Below, piece by piece: positions 55,067 to 63,802 of a stretch of 64,000 bases of DNA. Source of the stretch: CAVOXO01 sp963700425 (GTDB taxonomy: Bacteria; Actinomycetota; Acidimicrobiia; Acidimicrobiales; Microtrichaceae); contig CAVOXO010000003.1 of assembly GCA_963700425.1 (NCBI GenBank), positions 744,001 through 808,000 on the forward strand, written 5' to 3'. Within the stretch, counting starts at the first letter, position 1, and each line of letters starts with the position of its first letter. The position numbers were made by a program, and so were the translations under genes. The notes beneath the pieces are model-generated. The model saw nothing but the letters and a program-made list of their open reading frames with translations, searched no databases and was not told the origin of the DNA.

Positions 55067-56439
55067 GTCGGGCGTGCAGCTCGTCCCAGGCGTCGGTCGA
55101 GCGCGTGGCGGAGGATCGCGGCGTACTGTCCGAATTCCTCGGGCCCGGCGACCAACGGCGGTGCCAACTGGATGACGGGATCGCCGCGATCGTCCGCCCG
55201 GCAGATCAGGCCGAGATCGAACAGACGTCGGCCGAGGTACACCCTGATCAACCACTCGAGCTCCTCGGGGCTGAACGGTTCGCCGTCACGCCACATCTCG
55301 ACTCCGTAGAAGTAGCCCATGCCGCGGACCTCGGCGACGATCGGCAGGTCCAGGAGCGTGTCGAGCGCGGCCCGGAACGCGTCCTCGTTCTCACGGACGC
55401 GGCCGTTGAGGTCCTCGCGTTCCATCAGATCGATGTTGGCGAGAGCGACTGCGCACCCGACGGGGTGACCGCCGAACGTGATGCCGTGGAGGAACGACTC
55501 GTCGCCGTCGATGAACGGGCCGGCGATCTCGTCGGAGACCAGCAGCCCGCCGAGCGGCACGTAGCCCGAGGTGACGCCCTTGGCGAAGGTGATCATGTCG
55601 GGGCGATAGCCGAGCCTCTGCGATCCGAACCAGGCCCCGAGGCGTCCGAAGGCACAGATCACCTCGTCGGAGACCAACAGGACGCCGTGGCGGTCACAGA
55701 TCTCCCGCACCCTGGCGAAGTACCCCTCGGGCGGCACGAAGCAGCCACCCGAGTTCTGCACCGGCTCCAGGAAGACGGCTGCCACGGTCTCGGGGCCTGC
55801 TTCGATGATGAGTCGTTCGATGTCCTCGGCGCAGTCGAGGGTGCAGGCCTCCTTCTGTGAGCAGAACTGGCAGTGCAGATGATTGGTGTTCACGGCGTGG
55901 AGGGTGAGGTCGTTCAGCATCGGGCGGAACGGCTCTTTGATCGCGTCGATCCCGGTGATGGCGAGGGCGCCGAGGCCGGTGCCGTGATAGGCGGTTCGGC
56001 GGGAGATGACCTTCACCCGCTCGGGCTGACCGATCGCCAGGAAGTACTGACGGGCGAGCTTCCATGCGGACTCGACCGCCTCGCTGCCGCCGGTGGTGAA
56101 GAAGACGTGGTTGAAATGGTCGTCGGCCAGTCCGCAGATCCGCTCGCCGAGAGCGATCGCGGCGGGGTGGGAGTACGTCCACAGCGGGAAGAAGGCGAGC
56201 TGCTTCGCCTGGGCCGCCGCGGCGTCGGCCAGCTCCTGACGACCGTGTCCCACCTGGACGACGAAGAGCCCGGCCAGGCCGTCGAGGTACTTCTTGCCGT
56301 CGGTGTCCCAGACGTAGGCACCGTCGCCCCTTTCGATGATCCTGACGTCGTCGCCGCCCGCTCCGCCCATGCGGGTGAAGTGGAGCCACACCGGATCGTC
56401 GGCCGTGGGGGCGGGGGAGGCGGCGTCATGCACAGTCAT
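55063..56439 (-). CDS. Class III aminotransferase, putrescine/diamine:pyruvate type, with a four-cysteine motif
   Basis: 458 residues. PLP fold type I: FFTTGGSEAVESAWKLAR, SDEVICAFGRLG and the Schiff-base lysine in ITFAKGVTSGY. The best functional guess is putrescine- or spermidine-type aminotransferase (SpuC-like), giving 4-aminobutanal. Unusual is a cysteine cluster at ~190-207, HCQFCSQKEACTLDC (C-x2-C-x5-C-x3-C), which could bind zinc or an Fe-S cluster. Coupled to the lrp gene and divergent from the aldehyde dehydrogenase. Confidence 0.85.
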   Translation of the reverse strand: MTVHDAASPAPTADDPVWLHFTRMGGAGGDDVRIIERGDGAYVWDTDGKKYLDGLAGLFVVQVGHGRQELADAAAAQAKQLAFFPLWTYSHPAAIALGERICGLADDHFNHVFFTTGGSEAVESAWKLARQYFLAIGQPERVKVISRRTAYHGTGLGALAITGIDAIKEPFRPMLNDLTLHAVNTNHLHCQFCSQKEACTLDCAEDIERLIIEAGPETVAAVFLEPVQNSGGCFVPPEGYFARVREICDRHGVLLVSDEVICAFGRLGAWFGSQRLGYRPDMITFAKGVTSGYVPLGGLLVSDEIAGPFIDGDESFLHGITFGGHPVGCAVALANIDLMEREDLNGRVRENEDAFRAALDTLLDLPIVAEVRGMGYFYGVEMWRDGEPFSPEELEWLIRVYLGRRLFDLGLICRADDRGDPVIQLAPPLVAGPEEFGQYAAILRHALDRRLGRAARPT

Positions 56440-56483
56440 CGGTGGTGATCTCCTGGGTACGATTCACTCGTCAATCAACAAGT

Positions 56484-56560
56484 TTCGATCGATTCCTTCA
56501 CATCATGGCAGATACGCGACTAGATTCGTCGATGATCTTCGGATTCGATCAGAATTCGAT
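56484..56560. repeat. Three TTCGAT repeats in the divergent aminotransferase / dehydrogenase promoter region
   Basis: TTCGAT occurs at 56484-56489, 56544-56549 and 56555-56560, the last two 11 bases apart (one helical turn). The stretch 56450-56580 is clearly poorer in G+C than the rest of the window, as expected for a promoter or long leader. An Lrp/AsnC protein encoded nearby is a candidate ligand. Confidence 0.4.
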
Positions 56561-58008
56561 AGCTACCACCATCATCAGGGGGCTGTTGCAGGACCAGAAC
56601 TTCATCGGCGGATCGTTCCGACCGGCACGCGACGGCGCCACCGACGACATCGTTGATCCGGCGACCGGAACGGTGATCGGATCGGCACCGTCGAGCGGTG
56701 CCGACGACGTGGCGGACGCCGTCGCGGCCGCGGCCGCCGCCTTCGACGAGTGGTCGATGAAGACTCCCCGGGAGCGGAGTGAGCTGATGGGCAAGCTCAC
56801 CGACCGAATCGAGGGGGCGATCGGCGAGCTCTCCGAGATGGAGTCACGCAACGTGGGCAAACCCGTGTCGATCATCGAGTTCGAGATGGACCTCACGGTC
56901 GACAACTGGCGCTTCTTCGAGCGCGGCCGGACGGTTCCTCGAGGGCAAGGCGGCCGGGGAGTACATGGAGGGATACACCTCGATGGTCCGCCGTGATCCC
57001 CTCGGCGTCATCGGATCGATCGCCCCGTGGAACTACCCGCTCAACATGGCGACATGGAAGGTGGGACCCGCCCTGGCCGCCGGTAACACCGTGGTGCTCA
57101 AGCCCTCGGAGTTGACGCCGTACACCGCGTTGCGTCTCGCCGAGCTGACCGAGGGCATCCTGCCCCCCGGGGTCTTCAACGTCGTCTGCGGCCAGGGCGC
57201 CACCGCCGGCGCCGCGCTGGTGGAGCACCCTGACGTGGCGATGGTCTCGCTCACCGGCAGCGTCGCAGCCGGCAAGGAGGTCGCCCGGGTGGCCTCACAA
57301 TCGGTCAAGCGCGTGCATCTCGAACTTGGCGGAAAGGCCCCGGTGATCGTGTTCGACGACGCCGACGTGGATGCCGTCGTCGAAGGGGTGCGGGCCGGAG
57401 GGTTCTACAACTCGGGCCAGGACTGCACCGCGGCCTGCCGGGTGGTCGCAGGTCCGAGTGTCTACGAGAACCTGGTGGCCGCCCTCGGCTCGTCCATCGC
57501 GGAGATCCCCTTCGGTGACCCCACCGACGCGGAGACCGAGGTCGGTCCGGTCGTCTCGGCCGCTCAGCTCGAACGGGTGTCGTCGATGGTGTCGCGCGCC
57601 ACGGACGCGGGTGCCGAGATCGTCGTCGGCGGGTCGATCGCGGCCCGCGACGGCTTCTACTACCAGCCGTCCCTGGTGGTCGGGCCGACTCAGGACTCCG
57701 AGATCGTCCAACGGGAGGTCTTCGGGCCGGTGGTCACCGTTCAGAGGGCGCCCGACGAGGAGACCGCCCTGGCCTGGGCCAACGGCGTCGACTACGGCCT
57801 CGCATCGAGCGTGTGGACGAGGGATGTGGGTCGCGCCATGCGGATGGCGAAGGGACTCCAATACGGCTGTGTGTGGATCAACGACCACCTTCCGATCATC
57901 TCGGAGATGCCCCACGGTGGATTCAAACAATCCGGGTACGGCAAGGACATGTCGATGTACGCCGTCGAGCACTACACCGAGATCAAGCACGTGATGATCA
58001 AGCACTGA
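56505..58008 (+). CDS. Gamma-aminobutyraldehyde-type dehydrogenase (one insertion)
   Basis: About 500 residues after removing an extra base at 56922. Features: RGLLQDQNFIGGSFRPA, SIAPWNYPLNM, SLTGSVAAGKEV, general base in ELGGKAP and catalytic Cys in NSGQDCTAACR. PuuC/PatD-like enzymes convert 4-aminobutanal to GABA, the step after the divergent aminotransferase. The start is uncertain: ATG 56505 gives an odd N-terminus in A/T-rich sequence, whereas a TTG at 56586 after AGGGGG would start at the conserved domain. Confidence 0.85.
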
Positions 58009-58009
58009 C

Positions 58010-59441
58010 ATGGGCGACACGAGCGCACAGCGACCCCTCATCATCGGATCCGACCGGATCGTCACCGACGACGCCAGCGTCGTCAGGTCCCCCTATGACG
58101 GAGCCGTGCTCGGGTCCGTCTCGGTGGGCAGCGCGGGCCACATCGACGCCGCGGTCGAGAGTGCCGGGACCGTCGCTCGCGGCCGGGCCGCTGCCTGCCC
58201 ATCGCCGGGCCGAGATCCTCGACGAGGCCGCGGTGGCGCTCGCCTCGCGGATCGACGAGTTCGCCGGCTACATCAGCGGCGAATCCGCCAAGCCGATCAC
58301 GACCGCTCGGATCGAGGCGGGCCGCGGCCGTCGACACGCTGCGCTTCTCCGCCGCGGAGGCCCGGACGGTCGGCGGCGAGGTGATCACCATGGACGCCAG
58401 CTCGGCGGGCATCGGCAAGACCGCGTTCATGCGTCGAGTGCCGATCGGAGTGGTCGCGGCCATCTCGCCGTTCAATTTCCCCCTCAACCTGGTGTGTCAC
58501 AAGGTCGGCCCGGCGATCGCGGCGGGGTGCCCGGTGGTGCTCAAACCGGCATCGGCGACCCCCCTCACCGCCCTTGCTCTGGCCGATCTCCTCGAGGGAC
58601 GCCGGTCTCCCGGACGGATGGCTCAACGTCGTGACGATGTCGGGGCGGACTGCTCAACACCTGGTCGAACACGACGGAGTGGCCATGATCACGTTCACGG
58701 GTTCGCCCGAGGTCGGCTGGGGGATCCGGGCGTCCGCCGCCCGGAAGAAGGTCGGCCTGGAGCTGGGCAACAACGCGCCGGTCATCATCGAGGCCGACTC
58801 CGACTGGCGGACCGCGGCGACGAAGATCCGCATGGCGGGATTCGCCTTCGCGGGCCAGACCTGCATCTCCACTCAGCGGATCTATGTGTCCTCGTCGATC
58901 GTCTCGGAGTTCACCGCCGCTCTCGTCGATGAGGTGACGACACTCGTCGTCGGCGATCCGTCCGATCCGGCCACCGAGGTCAGCGCTCTCATCGACGAGG
59001 GCGAGGCCGATCGGGTGACGTCGTGGATCGACGAGGCCGTCGCCGGCGGGGCCGTGGTGGAGCTGGGCGGTCGAGCGCGACGCCGGCGTCGTGATGCCGA
59101 CCATCCTGTCGGGTGTCAACGAGGACATGTCGGTGTGCCGTGGTGAGGTGTTCGGTCCGGTCGTGTCGGTGATCCCCTATGACGACGTCGAGGACGCCTT
59201 CGGCGCGGCCAACGACACCCGCTACGGGCTGCAGGCGTCGATCTTCACCTCGCAGCTAGCGGTCGCGTTGCGCGCCGCCGACGTCCTGGACTTCGGCGGC
59301 GTCCTCGTCAACGAGACACCGTCATGGCGAGCCGACCACATGCCCTATGGCGGGGTCCGGGACTCGGGGAACACCCGCGAAGGCCCCCACTATGCCGTGA
59401 GGGAGATGACCGAACCGCGCCTCATCGTCATGCAGCCCTGA
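58010..59441 (+). CDS. Succinate-semialdehyde-type aldehyde dehydrogenase (four insertions)
   Basis: About 475 residues after removing extra bases near 58184, 58326, 58597 and 59072. Intact landmarks: AISPFNFPLNLVCHKVGPA, TFTGSPEVGWGIR, LELGNNAPVI and catalytic Cys in FAGQTCISTQR. It follows the aminobutyraldehyde dehydrogenase by one base and precedes the GABA aminotransferase, so succinate semialdehyde is the natural substrate, though family members also act on lactaldehyde and phosphonoacetaldehyde. Confidence 0.8.
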
Positions 59442-59470
59442 CACCTGCGTGGTCCGAGAAAGGGAGTCGA

Positions 59471-60739
59471 ATGAGCGACAGTCAGAACCACCTGTCCGAC
59501 GTATGGTTCCGAGTCACCGATCTCGACGTGGCGACGGCCTCCGGATGCGTGGTCACCACCACCGACGGAGTCGAGTACCTGGACTTCACGAGCGGGATAG
59601 CGGTGGCGTCGACGGGACATTGCCATCCCCGCGTCGTGGAGGCCATCTCCGCCCAGGCCGCCCGCTTCATCCACGCCCAGGTGAACGTCTACCGCCACGA
59701 CCTCCTCGAGCCGCTGGCCGACCGCCTGGCCGCGATCACGCCCGAGGGCATCGACACCTTCTTCTTCACCAATTCGGGAGCGGAGGCAACCGAGTCGGCC
59801 GTGAAGCTGGCGAAGCAGGCCACCGGGCGTCCCCATGTCATCGTCGTGGAGGGGTCGTTCCACGGCCGAACCGCGCAGGCCATGGCCATGACCACCTCCA
59901 AGTCGGGGTACCGCGCCGGTCATGCCCCGCTCCCGGCGGGCGTCTTTGTCACGACGTTTCCCGACGTGACCCACGGCGGGGTGGACCTCGATGACGCGTC
60001 GGAGGTCGCGCTGGCGGACCTCGACCGATTGCTCGCGACCCAGACCGCTCCGTCGGAAACGGCCGCGCTGTTCGTCGAACCGGTTCTCGGCGAGGGTGGG
60101 TACGTTCCCGCGCCCCAGCCGTTCCTCCGAGGACTCCGCGACCGCTGTGCGGCCCATGGCATTCTCTTCGTGGCCGACGAGGTCCAGAGCGGTTTCGGGC
60201 GAACCGGAGCGATGTTCGCCATCGAACCGAGCGGAGTCCGGCCCGACGTCGTCGTGATGGCCAAGGGCCTGGCATCGGGCTTCCCGATCTCGGCGGTCGG
60301 GGCAACGGCGGAGCTCATGGCCCGGTGGCCCCAGGGAAGTCACGGTGGCACCTACGGGGGCAATCCGATGGGTTGTGCCGCCGCTCTGGCCACCATCGAC
60401 GTGATCGGGGCCCCGGGGTTCCTCGACAACGTTGTGGAGCGGGGTCGGCAATTGAGCGCCGGTCTGGCCGAGCTCGCTCTTGAGTATCCCGTGATCGACC
60501 ACGTGAGGGGTCCCGGTCTCATGGTCGGGTGCGAGTTCCGCGGGCCCGACGGTTCACCCGATGCAGCACGCGCCGCGGCGGTGATGGCGCACTGCCGGAC
60601 CGTCTCCCGCGTCCTGTTGATGGGCGCCGGACATCAGGGGTCGGTCGTGCGATGGATGCCGCCGCTGGTCGTCAACGACAGCGAGATCTCCCGGGGGCTC
60701 GAGGCGTTCGAGTCGGCGCTGGCCGCCACCGCGTCCTGA
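59471..60739 (+). CDS. GABA aminotransferase-like class III aminotransferase
   Basis: 422 residues, intact. PLP motifs: FFFTNSGAEATESAVKLAK, VEGSFHGRTAQAMA, ADEVQSGFGRTG and VVVMAKGLASG (Schiff-base Lys), then HGGTYGGNPMGCAAA. Its wording is that of 4-aminobutyrate aminotransferases. With the two dehydrogenases it completes putrescine to succinate. AGGGAG precedes the ATG. Its last ~105 bases overlap the end of the convergent GGDEF gene. Confidence 0.87.
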   Translation: MSDSQNHLSDVWFRVTDLDVATASGCVVTTTDGVEYLDFTSGIAVASTGHCHPRVVEAISAQAARFIHAQVNVYRHDLLEPLADRLAAITPEGIDTFFFTNSGAEATESAVKLAKQATGRPHVIVVEGSFHGRTAQAMAMTTSKSGYRAGHAPLPAGVFVTTFPDVTHGGVDLDDASEVALADLDRLLATQTAPSETAALFVEPVLGEGGYVPAPQPFLRGLRDRCAAHGILFVADEVQSGFGRTGAMFAIEPSGVRPDVVVMAKGLASGFPISAVGATAELMARWPQGSHGGTYGGNPMGCAAALATIDVIGAPGFLDNVVERGRQLSAGLAELALEYPVIDHVRGPGLMVGCEFRGPDGSPDAARAAAVMAHCRTVSRVLLMGAGHQGSVVRWMPPLVVNDSEISRGLEAFESALAATAS

Positions 60740-61944
60740 CCCCGCCGACGTCCCACGGCGATCCGGTTTCGCCCGGAGTCCTTCGCGCTGTACAGCGCGC
60801 CGTCGGCCATCGTCATTGCCGCGGTCAGATCCGCCCCCACATCGACGCTGATGCCGATGCTCGCCGTCACGCCGACTCCGCCTCGCCCGGGGGAGAGCTC
60901 GGCATCCGCGATCGCAGTGCGCAGCCGATCGGCCTCGGCGAGCACTGCTTCGCGGGTCAGACCCGTGAGCACCGCGCCGAACTCCTCGCCACCGAGGCGT
61001 CCGACCACCGCATCGGAGTTCTCGAGATCGCGAAGCAGCATGGCCACGCCTCGCAACACGGCGTCGCCTTCGCTGTGACCATGGGTGTCGTTGACCGATT
61101 TGAAATGGTCTAGGTCGATGAGGAGAACCGCCGCCGGCCTGCCGTCGCAGTGGGCGCGCTCGACGAGGGTGTGGGCCCGCTCGAGGAACGAGCGCCTGTT
61201 GCGGAGGGCGGTGAGGCCGTCGAACTCCGCGAGATACACGAGGCGGGTCTCGAGCTCCTTGCGCCGATCGATCTCTCCCTCGAGGTCGGCGATGACCGAG
61301 ACGCGCTCCGACTCCGCCACGAACGACTCGCGGCGTGAGCGGTTGAGGGCCACGCCCATCAACCAGCCGAACAGGGCCATCATGGCCAGAGCACCGGCGG
61401 TCTCCCGGGGGGAGGCGACCGGCATCGGGGCCCACGCCGCGACCGCCGGCGGGTAGGTCGCGACGATCGAACACACGATGAGGCCCCGTATCCACATCCG
61501 CACGGGGAGGAAGATCTCCACGGCGATCATCACCGCGGCGATGCTGAAGTTCATCAGCGGTCCGGTTCGGGGCGAGAGCGACACGCTGACGAGCATGGTC
61601 ATGTAGACCGCGGCGGTCGCGGCGTAGAGGATGAGCTCGGAGGTGGGCCCCCGGGCCGCGACGATCAGGAGTGCGCCCGCGATCATGAACCGGATGGTCA
61701 CGAGCAGTGTCGCATGGCTCTGGGAGCCGACCGCGGAGAGATCCACTGCCGACACCAACACGACCCCGACGAAGGCCATCAAGACCACCAGCCGGGTGTT
61801 CGCTGCGTCTTCGCCACGGCGTGCGACGCGGAACCGTGACTCGAGCCCAGGGTCGGAGAACTCGCCGGTCCAACGCGAGGGCCGAGACGCACTCGGGTCG
61901 GTGAGGTGGCGCAGTTCGGTCACGTTGTCGGTATCGGTGCCCAT
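60634..61944 (-). CDS. Membrane-bound diguanylate cyclase (GGDEF domain)
   Basis: 436 residues. Six hydrophobic segments (~50-215), a short coiled coil (LEGEIDRRKELETRLVYLAE), then the GGDEF domain (~235-400) with the active sequence RLGGEEFGAVL and the substrate site DLDHFKSVNDTHGH. It should make cyclic di-GMP. The C-terminal ~35 residues are not conserved and overlap the aminotransferase gene on the other strand, so a missed frameshift near the end is possible. Confidence 0.88.
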   Translation of the reverse strand: MGTDTDNVTELRHLTDPSASRPSRWTGEFSDPGLESRFRVARRGEDAANTRLVVLMAFVGVVLVSAVDLSAVGSQSHATLLVTIRFMIAGALLIVAARGPTSELILYAATAAVYMTMLVSVSLSPRTGPLMNFSIAAVMIAVEIFLPVRMWIRGLIVCSIVATYPPAVAAWAPMPVASPRETAGALAMMALFGWLMGVALNRSRRESFVAESERVSVIADLEGEIDRRKELETRLVYLAEFDGLTALRNRRSFLERAHTLVERAHCDGRPAAVLLIDLDHFKSVNDTHGHSEGDAVLRGVAMLLRDLENSDAVVGRLGGEEFGAVLTGLTREAVLAEADRLRTAIADAELSPGRGGVGVTASIGISVDVGADLTAAMTMADGALYSAKDSGRNRIAVGRRRGQDAVAASADSNASSPREISLSLTTSGGIHRTTDP

Positions 61945-61992
61945 GACGGGGGTGCTTGATGGGCCGAATTGCCGCAGCGGGGGACGAACGAC

Positions 61993-62799
61993 CTACGTCC
62001 GGGTGGCCGCGAGATCGTGGTCCCGCAGGATCGCGGCGAACAGGGGCGGGTCCACCAGTTGGCTCGGATGATGACCGGGGAGAGCGGACACCGCGATGGC
62101 CGGTGCCACCTCGAACCAGAAACTGAGCGCCCATCCGATGAGACGGGCCCAGGCCAGGGGGTGGTGGAATCGCCTGAAGCGCCACATCATGATCGTCGTC
62201 CCGGCAACGGTGAAGAACCCCAGGAGAGCGAGCGACGTCATCGTCGCGGCCAGGTATCGCAGGCGCGAGCCGTTGACGACCCGGTCGACCTCGAAGGCCA
62301 CGTCCTTGTGCTCGACCTCCTCGGCGAGGTGCCACATGAACAGATCGCGCGCCCACGGGCGGGCATCGCCCATGACGCTGTGGAGGTGATCGTGGGTCCA
62401 CCGGGCTATGGCGTAGGCGATGGTCTCCGAGCCGGCGGCGAAGGCCACGCTGAAGCGGAGGGATCGACGTCGCCACAGCGCCGCGTAGGACCGGCGGGCC
62501 ACCCTCTCGAGGCGAGCCAGTGCCGGAGAGTCGCCGATCACGGCGTCGTTGAACCGTCGATGCTGCACATGGTGGGCCATCTCCTGGGCCGCGTAGTCGT
62601 CCGCGCGAGCTCTCAGTCCGGGGTCGAGTCGATCCAACGAGGCGCGTGTCGCCTTGACGACGTAGGGCTCCACGAACGGCATGACCAGCGACACCGAGTT
62701 GGCAACGGCCGAGAACTCCGGGCGCGAGGGCGTCCAGCACGGATCCATGTCCGAGGGGATGCCGAAGTCGAGATGACGCTCGCGGAGCGGGTGGGCCAT
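61993..62799 (-). CDS. Predicted metal-dependent hydrolase (PF10118-like)
   Basis: 268 residues. Histidine/glutamate-rich helices: QEMAHHVQHRRFN, then FMWHLAEEVEHKDVAFEVD, a di-metal ferritin-like pattern, with two hydrophobic segments near ~185-230. These proteins are annotated only as predicted metal-dependent hydrolases; activity unknown. I chose the ATG of MAHPLRERHLDF, which matches the family start. Confidence 0.78.
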   Translation of the reverse strand: MAHPLRERHLDFGIPSDMDPCWTPSRPEFSAVANSVSLVMPFVEPYVVKATRASLDRLDPGLRARADDYAAQEMAHHVQHRRFNDAVIGDSPALARLERVARRSYAALWRRRSLRFSVAFAAGSETIAYAIARWTHDHLHSVMGDARPWARDLFMWHLAEEVEHKDVAFEVDRVVNGSRLRYLAATMTSLALLGFFTVAGTTIMMWRFRRFHHPLAWARLIGWALSFWFEVAPAIAVSALPGHHPSQLVDPPLFAAILRDHDLAATRT

Positions 62800-62877
62800 G
62801 GAGATCCTGACGCGTACGGGCCGAGACCTTCTCGTCGGCACTCCGTGACCGGATCTGAACACGGACTCCGGAGTTGT

Positions 62878-63361
62878 TCAGCCCAGGAGTTCCTCGAGGT
62901 GGGGGCGGATCTCCTCCGGCGTCACCCCGGGTCCGAAGCGCCGCAGCGGTGTCCCGTCGCGGTCGACGACGAACTTGGTGAAGTTCCAGCCGATGTCGGT
63001 CGTGCCGTCCTCGTTCGGTTGGGCGGATGTGAGCAACTGGTACAGCTCGCACGCGCCCTCGCCGTTCACCTCGATCTTGGAGAACATCGGGAACGTGACT
63101 CCGTACTTGGATGTCACGAACTCCGACGATCACCTCCTCGCTGTCGGGCTCCTGGGCGCCGAACTGATTGCACGGGAAGCCGAGAACGACCAGACCACGG
63201 GGAGAGAGCTCGTCATGAAGCGCACGCAGACCTGCGTACTGGGGCGTGAAGCCTCAATGGGAGGCGACGTTGACGACCAGGCACACCTTCTGGTCGTAGA
63301 TCGAGAAGTCGACCGGATCTCCCGTGATCGACGTCATGGTCAGTTCGTGGAACGCAGCCAT
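62878..63361 (-). CDS. gpx: Glutathione peroxidase-family selenoprotein (in-frame UGA; one insertion)
   Basis: 160 residues if UGA at codon 36 is read as selenocysteine and an extra base at 63124 is removed. The family sequence runs straight through the UGA: CLVVNVASH, UGA, then GFTPQYAGLRAL, exactly where glutathione peroxidases have Cys or Sec. The other catalytic residues are present: FPCNQFG (Gln/Asn) and GWNFTKF (Trp/Asn). A hairpin with the AGGUCU loop of the E. coli fdhF SECIS begins 14 bases after the UGA. CAGGAGG lies seven bases before the ATG. It would reduce hydroperoxides in the cytoplasm with thioredoxin or another thiol. selA, selB, selC and selD must lie elsewhere. Confidence 0.85.
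63222..63239 (-). promoter_or_regulatory. Bacterial SECIS hairpin
   Basis: On the minus strand, GTACGCAGGTCTGCGTGC folds into a six-pair stem (one U-G pair) with loop AGGUCU. The core GCAGGUCUGC is identical to that of the E. coli fdhF SECIS, where SelB contacts the loop G and U. The codons used (GCA, GGT, CGT) are atypical for this GC-rich genome, as expected if RNA structure is selected. Confidence 0.8.
63254..63256 (-). other. Predicted selenocysteine codon (UGA)
   Basis: TGA on the minus strand between VNVASH and GFTPQYAG of the glutathione peroxidase. No frame change is needed across it. The catalytic residue at this point in the family is Cys or Sec. Confidence 0.82.
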
Positions 63362-63476
63362 CGGGCCTCCTGAGGTGATCGACCGATGGTAGTACGGGCT
63401 CAACTCACGTCCAGACGGGCCGAAAGGAGTAGCCGGCCCGCTGCGGGGGTGGCGGGCGGTTCGGGAGGTTCGTGCC

Positions 63477-63692
63477 ATGCCCGTCTCTCAGCAGTCATCG
63501 GATCTGATCCGGGAGATCGTCGCCGGGGTGGCGGTCGACGTCAGATGTCGCTACGACCGGCACTGGTGCACCGGCTTCACCATCGCGGCGCTCGACGACA
63601 TGGGGGTCACGATCCGTCGCGACAGCGACGGCGCCGTCCTTCCCGTGGTGTTCGCCCTGTCCGACGTGCGGTTGGTGATCGATTCCGACTGA
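63477..63692 (+). CDS. Small protein of unknown function
   Basis: 71 residues, with GGGAGG before the ATG supporting a real gene. Short helix at the start, then a beta-rich core (VDVRCRYDRHWCTGFTIAAL, VVFALSDVRLVID) with two cysteines. No family recognised. Transcribed away from the peroxidase gene, 115 bases apart. Confidence 0.55.
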   Translation: MPVSQQSSDLIREIVAGVAVDVRCRYDRHWCTGFTIAALDDMGVTIRRDSDGAVLPVVFALSDVRLVIDSD

Positions 63693-63802
63693 CCGACGTC
63701 GCGGCAGATGGCCCGCGCATCGGTCTCCGAGGCCGACGCGCTCAACCTGTGTGAGGGTGACCCCCGACACGGCGGCGGGTCCCAGCGAGGTCGGTTGAGG
63801 TC

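Noticed and set aside
60554..63133. Long minus-strand open frame spanning the GGDEF, PF10118-like and peroxidase genes
   Set aside because: It is an Arg/Pro-rich shadow in the wrong frame for all three genes, each of which is well supported in its own frame.
63121..63256. Peroxidase gene as a simple pseudogene
   Set aside because: The UGA needs no frame change, falls on the catalytic codon and is followed by a SECIS core; the single extra base at 63124 matches the error type seen across the window.
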